Shown here: positions 34,817-46,390 of the stretch, piece by piece | How the letters are laid out: each line of letters starts with the position of its first letter | How positions within the stretch are numbered: position 1 is the stretch's first letter | Origin: Acytostelium subglobosum LB1 | Lineage: Eukaryota > Evosea > Eumycetozoa > Acytosteliales > Acytosteliaceae | Assembly (NCBI RefSeq): GCF_000787575.1 | Contig: NW_012236528.1 | Span: forward strand, 1,338,576 to 1,402,575 | DNA length: 64,000 nucleotides | Direction: 5' to 3' | Notes under the pieces: model-generated | Seen by the model: only the letters and a program-made list of their open reading frames with translations | The model's database searches: none | What the model was told of the DNA's origin: nothing | Program-made: the position numbers and the translations under genes

Positions 34817-37800
34817 CTATCGGTAGATTGACTTGCCATAAGTAGTGGACAACTTTTGGACTGTGAACGATGTGATCTCCTTGCAGCCACTGACGTTGAT
34901 GACGCGTAGTGATGGACATGAGTCAATGATGCTCTCCAATGCACCGTCAGTGATCTTGGGACAGCGAGAGATGTCGAGGTTCTCAAGTGATGGACAGCTC
35001 TTGGCAAACTTGAGCAGGACACTCTCTTCCAGATTGACACACCATGACAGGTTGACTGAGCGCAGCTTCAGTGGCGCACCGCCATCAACAAGTATCTCGT
35101 TGGTGAGTGCGTTGTAGCCTCGCAGACGAAGTGTGTGCAGACGGGACCACGAGTTGAGTGCCATACTGATGCCTCGTGGAGTGATCAGATTGCTGCAGTA
35201 GGACAGATCAATGTTGGACATCATTGGACAGCCAACACTCAACTTGAGTAGTGTAGCGTCTGAGATGAAGCGGCAGTAGCCCAGCTTGAGGATCTCGAGG
35301 TGTTGGCAGCCGTAGCCCTCGGAGAAGGCGCCAAGTGAGGCAGCGCCAGCGTCAGTGATAACGCACTCCTCCATGCAAAGCACCCGCAGCAGGGGAAGGC
35401 CATGCGCAATCTTGGTGATGCTAATATCAGTGATCTTCTCGCACATGCTAACGTCAAGATGGATGAGCGACGAGCAGTGCTTGGCCACCTCGACGATGGA
35501 CATGTCGGTGACAAGATTGCAAGAGTACAGCACAAGTCGACTTAACTCTTGCGCCTTGCTCTTGGCAATCTCTATGATGGACGAGTCGGTCACCAGCTTG
35601 CACTTGGTCAGGTCGAGGTTCTTGAGCATGTGGCAACGCTGAGCGATGGTCATAACCGCCTCGTCCGTGATGTCCTCACAATAGGCCAGACTGATCGTCT
35701 CGAGCATTGGCATGTGCACGGTGAACGTGAGCACCGAGCTGTCATTGATCGAGATGCAGCGGTTGAGATCGAGATGCGTGAGCTTCTTGAGTGATTGCTC
35801 GTTGGCGGCCAGAGACACCAATGAGTCGAATGAGGAGGAAATCGATGGCTCGGCGTCCACAATCATCATGTTGTTGTTGTATGGGCTGCTGTATCCACTG
35901 CTGCTGCACTCGCTGATGTTGTCCGAGCTGTTCAATGGCTCGTCCATCTGGAAGGCGGCAGTGGTTAGGTTCTTGGACGAGCACAGGTTGACGTTGGTTA
36001 GCTCGGGACAGCCGCGGAACACGGCCTGGATGCCAGCGTCGGTGATGTTCTCGCAGGTGACAAGCTCCAACAGAGTGAGCATGGAGCATCGCGAGGCAAT
36101 GCGCTTGAGCGACAGGTCTGACACACCCTTACCGCTCAGCTTGATGCTGTTGAGCTGGCGGCTGCTATTGCATATGTTGATGATGGATGCGTCGGTGATG
36201 TTGTGGCACTCGATCAGGTCGATGCTGAGCAGTGTGGTCAGGCCAAAGGCCTGGAAGGCAGCGTCAGTGAGTGTGGCACACTTGCGCAGGTCGAGTGCTT
36301 GCAGCTGCTTGGCGTTCTGATGCAGTTCGTGCACTGTGATGTCCGTGAGCTTGGTGCAGCCAGAGAAGTCTACGAAGCGCAGGTTGATGCAGCCACGGGC
36401 AATAAGTAGAATGCCATTGTTGTTGAGCTGGTGGCATCCCTTAAGACTGATGGACTCTAGCTGCTTGCAGCCTGCGCCAATCGCGGCCAGAGCCTCAGAG
36501 GTGACGTTGGTGCAGTGTGCCAGGGAGAGTTTCTTGAGCTGTGAGCACTTTGAGCCAATCTCATAGACACCCTTGATTGTGAGCAGCTTGGCGCCTTCGA
36601 GGTCGAGCGACTTGATGGGTGAGGCAGCAGCGGCAATCAGACGACTGAGCAATAGATCGTCCAATGTTGCGCCGACAACACAGCCACTCTTCACGCGATC
36701 TTGATTGATGAGCGTGGTGATTATCTGTTGAAGTACCTCCTCGGGCATGGCAACCAGACGGAGTGAGTGTATCTGTTGGCACACCTTGGCCACACAAAGT
36801 TGGAGCAAGGTGGCGGGGGTCTGTGGTGGATGCATCTGGGTCTTGGGGCTGAATACAGTCGCGGCTCCACTAACCAACGAGGTCATATCGCTAGTCTTCT
36901 TCTTAATGCGCTTGATGTATGGGGCGTCGTTGTCCTCCTCCACATCCATGACATCCATAGCATCATGCTGTTGTTGCTGTTGTTGCTGTTGATGTTGCTG
37001 TTGGGAGAGGGTGCCACTTTGGCTGGGAGAGCCGCTGCCACTGTTGTTGCTGATGTTGAAGTTGAACTTCTGCTCAAGATGCTGGAGGAAGCTGGGCTTG
37101 CTTGGCACACTCTGTGAGAGGTACTGGAGAATGTGTTGTGGACGCTGTTGGGTCGATCCCTTTGAATGTGGATGAGCCTGGGGTGACATGCGAGCTGTGT
37201 GTCTAGGGTTGGGCGATCCGTTGGCAAGAGCGGGGGCAGGCTCGACCGGGTCGACCAGGTTGATGTAGTTCTCGATAATGTTGAGCGAGAAGTTGATCCT
37301 GGGGCGCACTGGCTGCTGACGTCTCATGCGGTGTGGCGAGTTCAGCAGGTATTGGATCGTGTGCTCCAAATGCTTCTCGATGGCATCGAGGTAGGACAGC
37401 GCAGTGTTGAGCATCTCCAGCAGACGCTGCTGGATGCGCGAAGTTGCGGTGAGTGGGGCGCTGTGGAAGCACTTCTCGACGAGATCGTGGCAGCTGACAA
37501 TGGCCTTGGGGTCCTTCACCTTGGAAGTCAGCTCGGAACACAGTGTGTCCAGACAGATCGAGTAGATGAGCTGGGTGAGGTTCTGGCCAACAAAGTAGTT
37601 CTGGATGTACTGGATCTTGTTGTGAACGTTGCGGTCCGTGGCCGACTGGCAGTACTGTAGCAGCTTGGTGTGATGCGCCTTCTCCTCGGCCACCATCGTC
37701 ACCTTGCCCACGATCAGTGCGCTAATGTCACCGAGCAGACTGCGCGAGAAGAAGATGATCTCCTCCTCAAGTGATGGAATACGGTCGACCACATTCTCGC

Positions 37801-40800
37801 GCCAGAACGTGGGGATCCAGGCGATCAAGTGGCGACAGAGCAACACGACTGGGTTGTTTGTGTAGTTGTTGTAAAAGTCAATGGAGGCGTGGCCACCGTT
37901 GCTGGCCATTCGCGTGGTGGAGGACTGTGAGTAGAGCAGCGAGCATATCTCGCCCACCGTGCCAATGTAGTTGGAGGACATTCTGAAGCGATCCCATTCG
38001 CTGCGCGCAAATGATTCGCACTCGGCCACCTTGTTCATGAACACAGACTCGGACGCCTCCGAGCTGACGTAGGCCAGAAGCTTGCGCTTCCAACCGGCGA
38101 AACGTGTGCGGAATGTGGACTTGATGCGTTCGACACCGCCGCTTGGCGAGCCTGGGACTGGGCCAACATGCTTGTACTGCAGGTACTGGCTCCTCCAGTT
38201 GTTGCCTCTGATGCCTGGGGCTGATGGAGAGGGCACGGCCGCGGACATTGCTCCACCGTTGGCCGCTGTGGACAACTGAAGACTGGTGAAAGTGTCTGAG
38301 AGGTTCTCCTCGATGGCCATAGATGAGGGCGAGAGTGGGCGCTGTGGAGGTGACTCTGGCGACATCTCGAATGACCCGGTGTTGCCAGACTGCTCCTGAT
38401 TGGGAGCACGGCTGGCCTGTTGATGCGAGTGAGGAGACTGCATCTTGGACTGCTGATTCAGGTGATTCTGTTGCTGCTGAATCAGCTGTTGCTGTTGCTG
38501 CTGGGTCTTGAAGTAGTGGGCCATCAGTGTTGACTTGCGAGTGACATTCTCCTTGAACTTGTCGAGCAGTGTGTGTTGGCGCGACCAGCTCGAGTTGGTC
38601 GATTGCTGAATCGTCTTGATCAACAAGGGGATGTTACTGTAGTCCTTCAACTGTCGCAATGATCGAATGGCGCTTGAGTAACCCGATGGCAATGTCTTGT
38701 TGAACTCGGCAGATGAGTAAAGCAATGGCTAATGATTGGGATGAGTTAGTGAATGATCGAGTGAGTGATTGGACTTTGATTACATACCATCAACTGGATC
38801 AACTTGAAGTTGTTGAGTACTTGATCAAAGTTGAGATTGTTGCGCGCATTACGATAGAGCTTCTTGAGTTGGGAGATCATGAGTCCCTTGGAGTTGAAGA
38901 TGCCCTTGGGATACTGGGTCTTGTTCTGGAACTTCTCACCCAACTCGGCAAACTGGACCAGTCCCTCGACAGACAGCTTCTGCATGAAGTTGGAGCCAAT
39001 GAAGAGGTCGGCGAGGTCTGCGGAGAGGCCGCGGTAGTCAAACGCAACGATGATCTGCTCGGCGTCGTTGAGGATACGTGTCACGTTGAACTTGGACACG
39101 TTGCCACGACGTGTGTCGTCCGAGAGCACAGTGATCTCGCGCTTACCCAGCAGAATGCTGCATGGCAGACGGAAGTGGATGCTGGCAGTAATGTAGCCGT
39201 AGCACGCCAACATCTCCTTTAGCTTCTCGCGAATGAAGATCCTGTCGACGTTGTGCTCCTTGCCGGCGCCACGGAACTGGATCGTCTTGCCAAAGAGGTT
39301 GCGCACGTTCTCGACGATGGGCAGGTCCCATGAGTTCTTGACCTCGGTGAGCACGTTGATCAGGCTGCCGCTCGATGACGACGTGGCGCCCTCGACGACC
39401 GAGGCATATGTCCACTTGAGAAACTCGAGACGACGCGTGTTCATTGGGATAGAGCGGTCTTGCTCGTACTGATGCAGCTCCCAGAGGATCTGGCGCAGGT
39501 CGGTCTCCGAGATGAACTCGACAATGAGCTCGCACACAGAGCTGTAGCTGAAGCGCAGCAGTTGTGCTGGCCCCAGACGGCCTTGAGGCAGAAGGAAAGT
39601 GTGGTTGTCGTTGATCATCGGTGTGGACTTGTCGTGGATGTACTGGCTGGTCTTGTAGATGGCCTCCATCTCGAGCTCGCGCTCCCTTGCCCAGTCGACC
39701 GAGCGGAAGAAGTGCTCATCCAGCTGGACGCACTTGTCAATCTTCAAGTTTGACGTCTGATTCAGCTGAGTCCTTAGCTTGTTCATCAATGCAATCGAGC
39801 TGGGATACTCCTCATTCATTGACTGTGCTTGTTGTTGTTGTTGTTGTTGTGGCTGTGGCTGAGGGTGTCCATTGAGTTCTTGTGCCCTTAGCCTGTGCGA
39901 GCCGAGCACTGGACGCCAATTGCTGTTTGTGGCGTTCATAAAGGTCGTCTGCAGGAGTGTGTTGATGAGGAAGCTCTTTCCAATACCGTTGGGTCCGATG
40001 ATGAGGATCGAGTGATGGTCCTTGACCCACACCCATCCATTCATCATGTTTGACAGACCGCTGGACGACGACGCCGAGTGGCCCATGCTGTTCATAAAGT
40101 TGGCGTTGCTGTTGTAGTGCGAGCGGTTGATGTGGCCGCGCGCGCCACGGATGCTCATCGCGTCCATGGCCAGATTCATCGAGCTGGTGTTACTGTTGAC
40201 GCTCATGTGGCTCGTGCTGCTCAGGTGGCTGCTCTGCTGGCTGGTGCTGCTCTGGCGCCAGCTGCTGCTGGTCGTGCCGTTGGAGTAGAGGCTGCTAACC
40301 ACACTACCCGTGTTGCTATGGCCGTTGCTGTTGCTGTTACTGTAGGCGTTGCTGGACGAGGAGACAACTGAGGCGCTGTCACTCTCGTCCGGACTGTCGC
40401 TATTGCTCCGCAGCGATTGAGTAGACTGTGGCGACATGGCAAAGTCTTCGAGGACTTGTGGCGCGGGCACAGTCGAGTCGGGATTGATGAGGTTATTGAT
40501 GCTCATACTGCTCTGATTGCTATGGCTAATGTTGCCAGTGCTACTACTATTACTACTGTTGTATGTGTTGTTCATGTGATTGTTGTTGTTGTTGTTGTTT
40601 GTGGCGCACTCCTCCTCTACTGTCTGTTGCAATAGAGTGATGAGGGATGACGGCGAGAAGTGCTTGGACTGCTGTTGGTCCATGCTTGGCGAGTGTGATC
40701 CATTGATGGCGGCTGGTTGAATGGATGGTCTTGGGAAGCTGTTAAAACTGTTGTTGGCGCTGTTGTTATGCACCTTATTGTTGTTGTTGTTGTTGTTGCC

Positions 40801-41747
40801 ACCCACGACCACGGTCGAGTAGCTTCCAAAGCTGCTGTTTGACGTATTGGCACTGTTTATGTTTGTGACGTTGAGCAAGTTGTTGTTGGATGTCGTGGGC
40901 TTGAAGTTATCAAAGCTGTTGGATGTGGACACGCCCGACGTGTAGTTTCCAAAGCTGTTGTTCGAGCTGTGTTGGCTGTTGGTGAGGCCTTTCAGGTTGC
41001 CAAAGCTGCTGTTTGAGCTGTTGGCGCTATTACTATTACTATTGTTGTTTAGAGTTACAGTTGGTGGCGTCTGAGAGGGCGGTGGAAGACCACTGGCAGC
41101 AGTGTACGATGAGCTGTAATGTCTCGAGCCATTGGGCGAGTTAGTTGTGCTTGTGTTGTTGTTGACGTTTTTATAGTTGTCGTAGCTGCCGCTGCTGCTC
41201 TTGCTGCCTGAGCGCGAGAGGGAGGACTTCTTATAGCGTGTGGACAGATGTGATGTGGGCAACTCTTTATCATCATCGTCCTCATGATTAAGTATTGTGA
41301 CGACGCCTCCCAACTGCGTCGTTGCGCCCAACGCGCTGTTATTGTTGAAGGGGAACATCAATCTTGAAGTGAGGTCTGTCCATCTTGGTAACATTGGTGA
41401 TGACAATGATAAGAATGCATTCTGTTGTTGTTGTTGTTGTTGCTGATGTTGCTGTTGTTGTTGATGATGTATTTGTTGTTGCTGTTGTTGCTGCTGTTGT
41501 TGATGTAGTTGTTGGCGTTGCTTCTCGCCAGCCAACACAAGATCATCCAACTCTTTATAGACCTGTCTCTCTAAATTATTATTATCATCATCATTGTTGC
41601 TCGCTATATCAAGTAATGTTAGCCATATATGTACATGTTGACCATGTATGACCTTGGAGTGGTAGTGGTAACGCGATACCTACGTGTTTCTTGTAAGAAC
41701 TTTCTCTTGCCAGCATGTTGTGTTGACTTTGGATAAGTGTCGCTCAT
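34817..41747 (-). CDS. Giant P-loop NTPase (dynamin-like) with C-terminal leucine-rich repeats
   Basis: Exons 41747-41684, 41603-38788 and 38728-34817 encode 2263 residues. Residues 20-550 are low-complexity (Gln, Asn, Ser). A P-loop IIGPNGIGKSFLINTLL follows at about 560; its GKS-LIN pattern and the following large alpha/beta-helical region (NDNHTFLLPQGRLG, VAFDYRGLSADLADLFI) recall large GTPases such as nuclear SLIP-GC/dynamin-like proteins. A second region (about 960-1600) contains Gln tracts and helical segments. About twenty cysteine-type LRRs (LxxLxLxxCxxITDxxI) fill about 1650-2260, as in F-box/LRR and AMN1 proteins, but no F-box is seen. The function is unknown. NTPase class is inference; no GTP-specific motif is certain. 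Confidence 0.8.
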
Positions 41748-42957
41748 TATGTGTATTGTCTATTTGTTGTCTATTTGTTTGTTGTAATGCTACAAGTATT
41801 TATCTCTATCTATCTATCTCTCAATCTCTCTTAAATAAATAAGTAATGTATATTTCTGTAAGGTAAGGTACAATAAAGTACGGTATGTATATAATAATGT
41901 ATGTGTACAGATAAGTGAGAAGGAGGTGATTAATGAATGTCAAAGGTGACTTAAATGGTAGGTAGGCAATGTAGGAAGGAAGAAGGGAGGATGGAGATAG
42001 TGGAGGAGGATAAGTGGATGCTGCTAAGCTCAGCGGAAGAGAAGGTGAAAGAGGGAGGGAGATAGGCGTGAGTCTCTTCTTTACAAAGTTTGACGACTTT
42101 TCACTGGCCGTCTTCTTGGATGGATTTGAGTGGACGCTCCCGCCATGGTGTGTGATGATGCGTTTCGTAGACCCAAACAAGGAACTCCAAGTCACCTAGA
42201 AATTTCAGGAGAACAGTCGGGCGTCACTTTTTTTGCAAGGTGGGATAGGCCTCATCAGAAAAACCACTCAATGTTGAGTCTCTCCTTTTTTTTCGGCCTT
42301 TTGTACAATGATTGAATACAAAACAATCGCCCACTGATCAGCAAAGACGCATACGATGCATCTAGTTTGGCACACAAGTTCCACCATTACACACCACCAA
42401 TGGAACTTTTGGCAATCACCTTAAGTGTGTTCAGAAGCATGAAGTTATTGGAGGACAAGTCAATCGATACTTGATCGGAATAGTTGATTGGTCAGTCGTT
42501 GTATGTATCTTAATCAAACAAATATAAATGACTTACACATTCATAAGCTTGTTATGTATAGAACTTCAGTGAAGAGTTGTCTATGGGTCAAGGATGTTGT
42601 ATGACTCTGACAAAATCATCACACTCTTTTAAACAAAGTTCACTCAAGAATGAAATGAGTGACATTAGTATCTCTTGGGTACCAATCACTATTGGATACC
42701 AATAGGTACATATGCGCTTGATCAATAACAAGCATATTGGAAGATCATCCCATTCAAACACATACACATGATCACACAAGTACCCCTCGGCAAACGAATG
42801 ATTGGTACCAATCACAAATCACACTTGGAAGTACAAGTTGATTTGGGTTGGCAACTTGGTCACTGGTGACAAAGATAACTGGTGAATGAGTGATTATTTA
42901 TAATCCACTTCCATTCATACAAGTCAATTCATCATCATTCAAAAGAAACCAACCATC
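41748..42957. other. Divergent promoter region
   Basis: This 1.2-kb spacer separates the divergent NTPase-LRR and 7TM-reductase genes. It contains a GAAGGA/GGGAGG purine tract (about 41910-42060), T-runs near 42230 and 42290, and two copies of GGTACCAATCAC (42678-42689 and 42804-42815), the first within an inverted repeat with GGATACCAAT. No gene is seen; frame 41821-42195 (-) is simple-sequence. Confidence 0.55.
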
Positions 42958-45588
42958 ATGGAAATAGAAGATTTAGCGTCGTCATCCTCCAATCAGGTAT
43001 GATCATAAATTGTCCGAGTATTATTCACAACCTAATTATTCAATCAATCATTCAATTATTCAAACAAATAGGCAGGTGAAAGTACTCCACTTTTAAAAGT
43101 GGATAGGTCTCCAAAAGGTTGGAAACACGTTTGTGAGAAGATATGCCTTCCATTGATTTATATCCTTATCTCTGTCGTTGCCTTGGTCGGTACACTAATG
43201 ATCAGGATCTATGGTGAGATCTCTTTGATCCAAGTTGTTGGATCTGCATTCATCTCTGGAGTATTCGGACTCCTGTTTCTATTCGCCATCTACTCAATCA
43301 TATGCACGTGTCCGAAACGATTCCTTACGTCCATGGTCTGTTTGATCACATTGTGCATACTACGATGTGTGGAGAATGCCTTCCGTACCAAGGGCTATAT
43401 AGTGGACCCCGTCAACTCTACCACCACAATGCCCCCCTGGTTGATCACTGTACTGGCCATAATGGGCAGCGTCGACTTCTCCATGGCAATAGTCTTTGTC
43501 GACTTGGTCGTCAGGGATTACTATCAACAACTCAAGGGAACCGACACTCCCCTCACCAAGCTTCGAGTTGTGGCATTGGTATTCCTTTGCATCACCGAGG
43601 TTGCATTCATCCTGTTGACACTGGTACTGGTCAAAGATGTCAAGTATGAGCGCACTCTCTACATGATGGTACTCATCACCTCTGCTGTGTGGGCCAACAT
43701 CGCCGCATCAATCATCTTGATTTGGTGCAGTGCAGTACATATTCGCAGTTCCGTACTTCACTCGCAGGATCACATCTCCAATGGTCCGCTGGGAATGATG
43801 TTGGTCTTTGGCATGACGTTGCGCATTGCCATTGATGCCTACCAGATCTTCACGGGCACTGACATCATGGACTATCTTAGTGATGCCAACTCTGATCCAT
43901 TCTTTGATCTGTCCAAGGACATGTTGACTGAGGCCATTCCAATATTGTTCCACCTCTGGAATCTCAAGAAGGACCCAAACATCAAATTACTCAAGACCAA
44001 TGATGGTATTCGAGACGGTGACCAGTTGCCCGAGGTTGTGATACAGGGTGTCCAGGATGACATGCATCGTGATCGTGTAAAGATGTCCCTGCACTTTATA
44101 ATTGTCACATTGCACATCACGGCCACATGTTACGTCGTTGGCAACACCTCTGCAGAAGCTCCCGTGTCCTTGATCATAGCACGAGCCAGTGCATTCTGGG
44201 CATTCATCGACTACTCATTCCTTTTGATTGCCATCTGTTCTCCACTCGTCCAGCTATTCTACCGCCACTTCCACTCGGGTATCTCATCGCATTCGATCCA
44301 CAAGGTGCACTTCCATCTCACCATGGCACTCACACTGACCGTTGAAGCATTGATCCATGCATCGGCTCATGTCTACACTTGGCACCAATATCCCGACCTG
44401 ATGATCAATGGCAGGCGTGTATATTCGTGGACTGGCACAAGCAGTGTCCCCATCTACACCGGCATCGTGATGATCTTGACCATCATCATGGCACTCATCT
44501 CTGGCTGGTGTTTCCGATCGAGCAAGTCCATCAGGTTTGGCATCATACTGGCCAACACACATATCATCCTTGTCACACTCAATGTCTCTGTCTTCTTCTT
44601 CCATGGATACGCGCAGATCTTGGGACCGCCCATCGGTGACCGAGTGGTCTTGCTCGTCTCGATCGTCTTTGGCACGCTCTATCTCGTCTACTTCCTGGTC
44701 TATCTGCCAACGACATCCAAGGTGGAGCAGTTTGGATCGGATCCTCCAAGTGCACTTGCCGACTTTGTGTGGTTCAAGATCAAGGCAACAAGGGACATCG
44801 TCGACACATATGGCGCATACTGCACGATCTACTTGAAGAACACATTCTTTGCACATGGCCATCAATTCTCGTGCTATCACTGGCCTTGGATCAATGCTCA
44901 ACAGGACTTGGTAGCTGGAATGATCCCAACAAGCCCGCCAACAGCAGTCGCGGACTCGTTGGACAATGATCACGTCCACTTTGTCATTTGGATCAACAAG
45001 GAGGGACACTTCACAACTTCATTATGTCGCAACTTATTGGATGATCAGCCATTGACCATCCATGGACCCTATGTCTCATCTGGCAACTCAATGATTCAAA
45101 GGATATTGGAGGCAAGACATCCCGTGGACCTGTGTCTCTATGCTACCAACACAGGCATCACTGTGCTGATGTCAGTGCTCTCCCATCTCTTGTCCACGCC
45201 CACGTCTTTGGCCAAGGTCAGGACACTTCGTCTATTCTGGACGACCAGGTCATCGGTGCTTCAGAAACACATTGCCAGCCAGCTCAATGAGTGTTGGAGA
45301 CGAAGGGACACAGCCCTCAAAGACAGAACCAGGTTAAACGTGTTCTTTTGCAGGGTGAATAGTAGTGGCAATGCTAATGTGAGGCCACCATTCGAGAATG
45401 AGCCCATCACCTACCTGCAATACAATGACGAAGCCATACGCAGTGCTGTCTTCCCAAATGGTTGGGCACAATCAAACTACCAGCCATACTTCCTCTACTG
45501 TGGTGATGATCTACAGAGAGCACTAGATAACTGTTATTATCACAACGGTATTATTCCAATGCATGTATTCTCAGAGACCTCAAAATAA
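42958..45588 (+). CDS. Seven-TM region fused to a ferric-reductase/NOX-like core
   Basis: Exons 42958-42996 and 43072-45588 encode 851 residues. After a short polar N-terminus there are seven hydrophobic helices (residues about 35-280), a loop, then six more (about 345-580). In the second set, two helices carry pairs of His separated by 13 residues (FHLTMALTLTVEALIHASAH; THIILVTLNVSVFFFH), the bis-heme ligand spacing of NADPH oxidases and ferric reductases. The cytosolic tail (about 585-851) resembles an FAD/NAD-binding unit (HGPYVSSGN; LCLYATNTGITVLMSVL) but the canonical HPFTxTS and GxGxxP motifs are altered. Transmembrane electron transfer is plausible; the role of the N-terminal 7TM part is unknown. 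The substrate cannot be told. Confidence 0.75.
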
Positions 45589-46390
45589 GAAGGGACTTGA
45601 TCATATATAAATATTGTATTGATCACTAAATTCAGAAGTACACTTCAAGTATCTGATTCTCTTTATTCATAATTAATGCCCTCCATTGATTTTTGTTTTC
45701 CTAACTCGGTCAATGTCCAAAATTTGGGGAATAATGCATAATAATGGATTGATTCCAAAATTCATATTGACTATGGCTTGAGAGGAAGGGGCGTTGGCAA
45801 TAGCTATCTCAATATAACTGGAATCCAGAGAGACTCCAGAAGCTCACTGATATGGTCACTCGTGAAACATCATTTAGGGAGGCATTGTTGGACGTTACCA
45901 GAGTCCGGATGGAGATGGAGAGAGGCATTCTTTCTGAGATCAGGGACACACTAAAGGACCTTGCAAGGGGAAAGAGTGTTATGGCATTGTTACACAACCA
46001 TCCAGAAGACAGAGTCATGGAGGAGGAGGAGGAGGAGGAGGAGGATCATGAGTTCCAATCAAATGCATCTCGTTCTCAGAGAAAGTGATTGACAAATCCA
46101 ACNAACTAACCTATCTCAATCAATCAATCTTAATCAATCAAACAAANTAATCAATCCAATCAATTATCNAACAATAATAAAAAATTTTACTTGTAATATT
46201 GATTCATTAATAAACAAAGGTAACTTCAACATTAAAATTTGAAAGGAGATGTGTTCCCATCTGGATTTTCTTCAATATTGAATGAATTTGAAATGAAAAA
46301 GATTGAACTAGTTTGTTGTTAGAATACAGAGATAGATAGAGATAGACACATTTATTATATAATATTATATTTATAGAGTACAATAATAAT
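45589..46390. other. Spacer with small unplaced reading frame
   Basis: A spacer between the 7TM-reductase and CDK12-like genes. Its middle (about 45800-46088) is less AT-rich than the rest and has a small coding-like frame, described separately. From 46089 on it is very AT-rich with CAATCAATC runs and several N bases. Confidence 0.5.
45852..46088 (+). CDS. Small hypothetical protein or 3' exon
   Basis: A 78-residue frame (ATG 45852). It is helical and charged (MVTRETSFREALLDVTRVRM, then ILSEIRDTLKDLARG) and ends in a Glu run. The frame stays open upstream to an AG at about 45809, adding LSQYNWNPERLQKLTD, which looks more like a final exon than a true start. No upstream exon was recognised in the 200 bp before it. 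It may be a relic of a larger gene. I do not recognise the family. Confidence 0.3.
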   Translation: MVTRETSFREALLDVTRVRMEMERGILSEIRDTLKDLARGKSVMALLHNHPEDRVMEEEEEEEEDHEFQSNASRSQRK

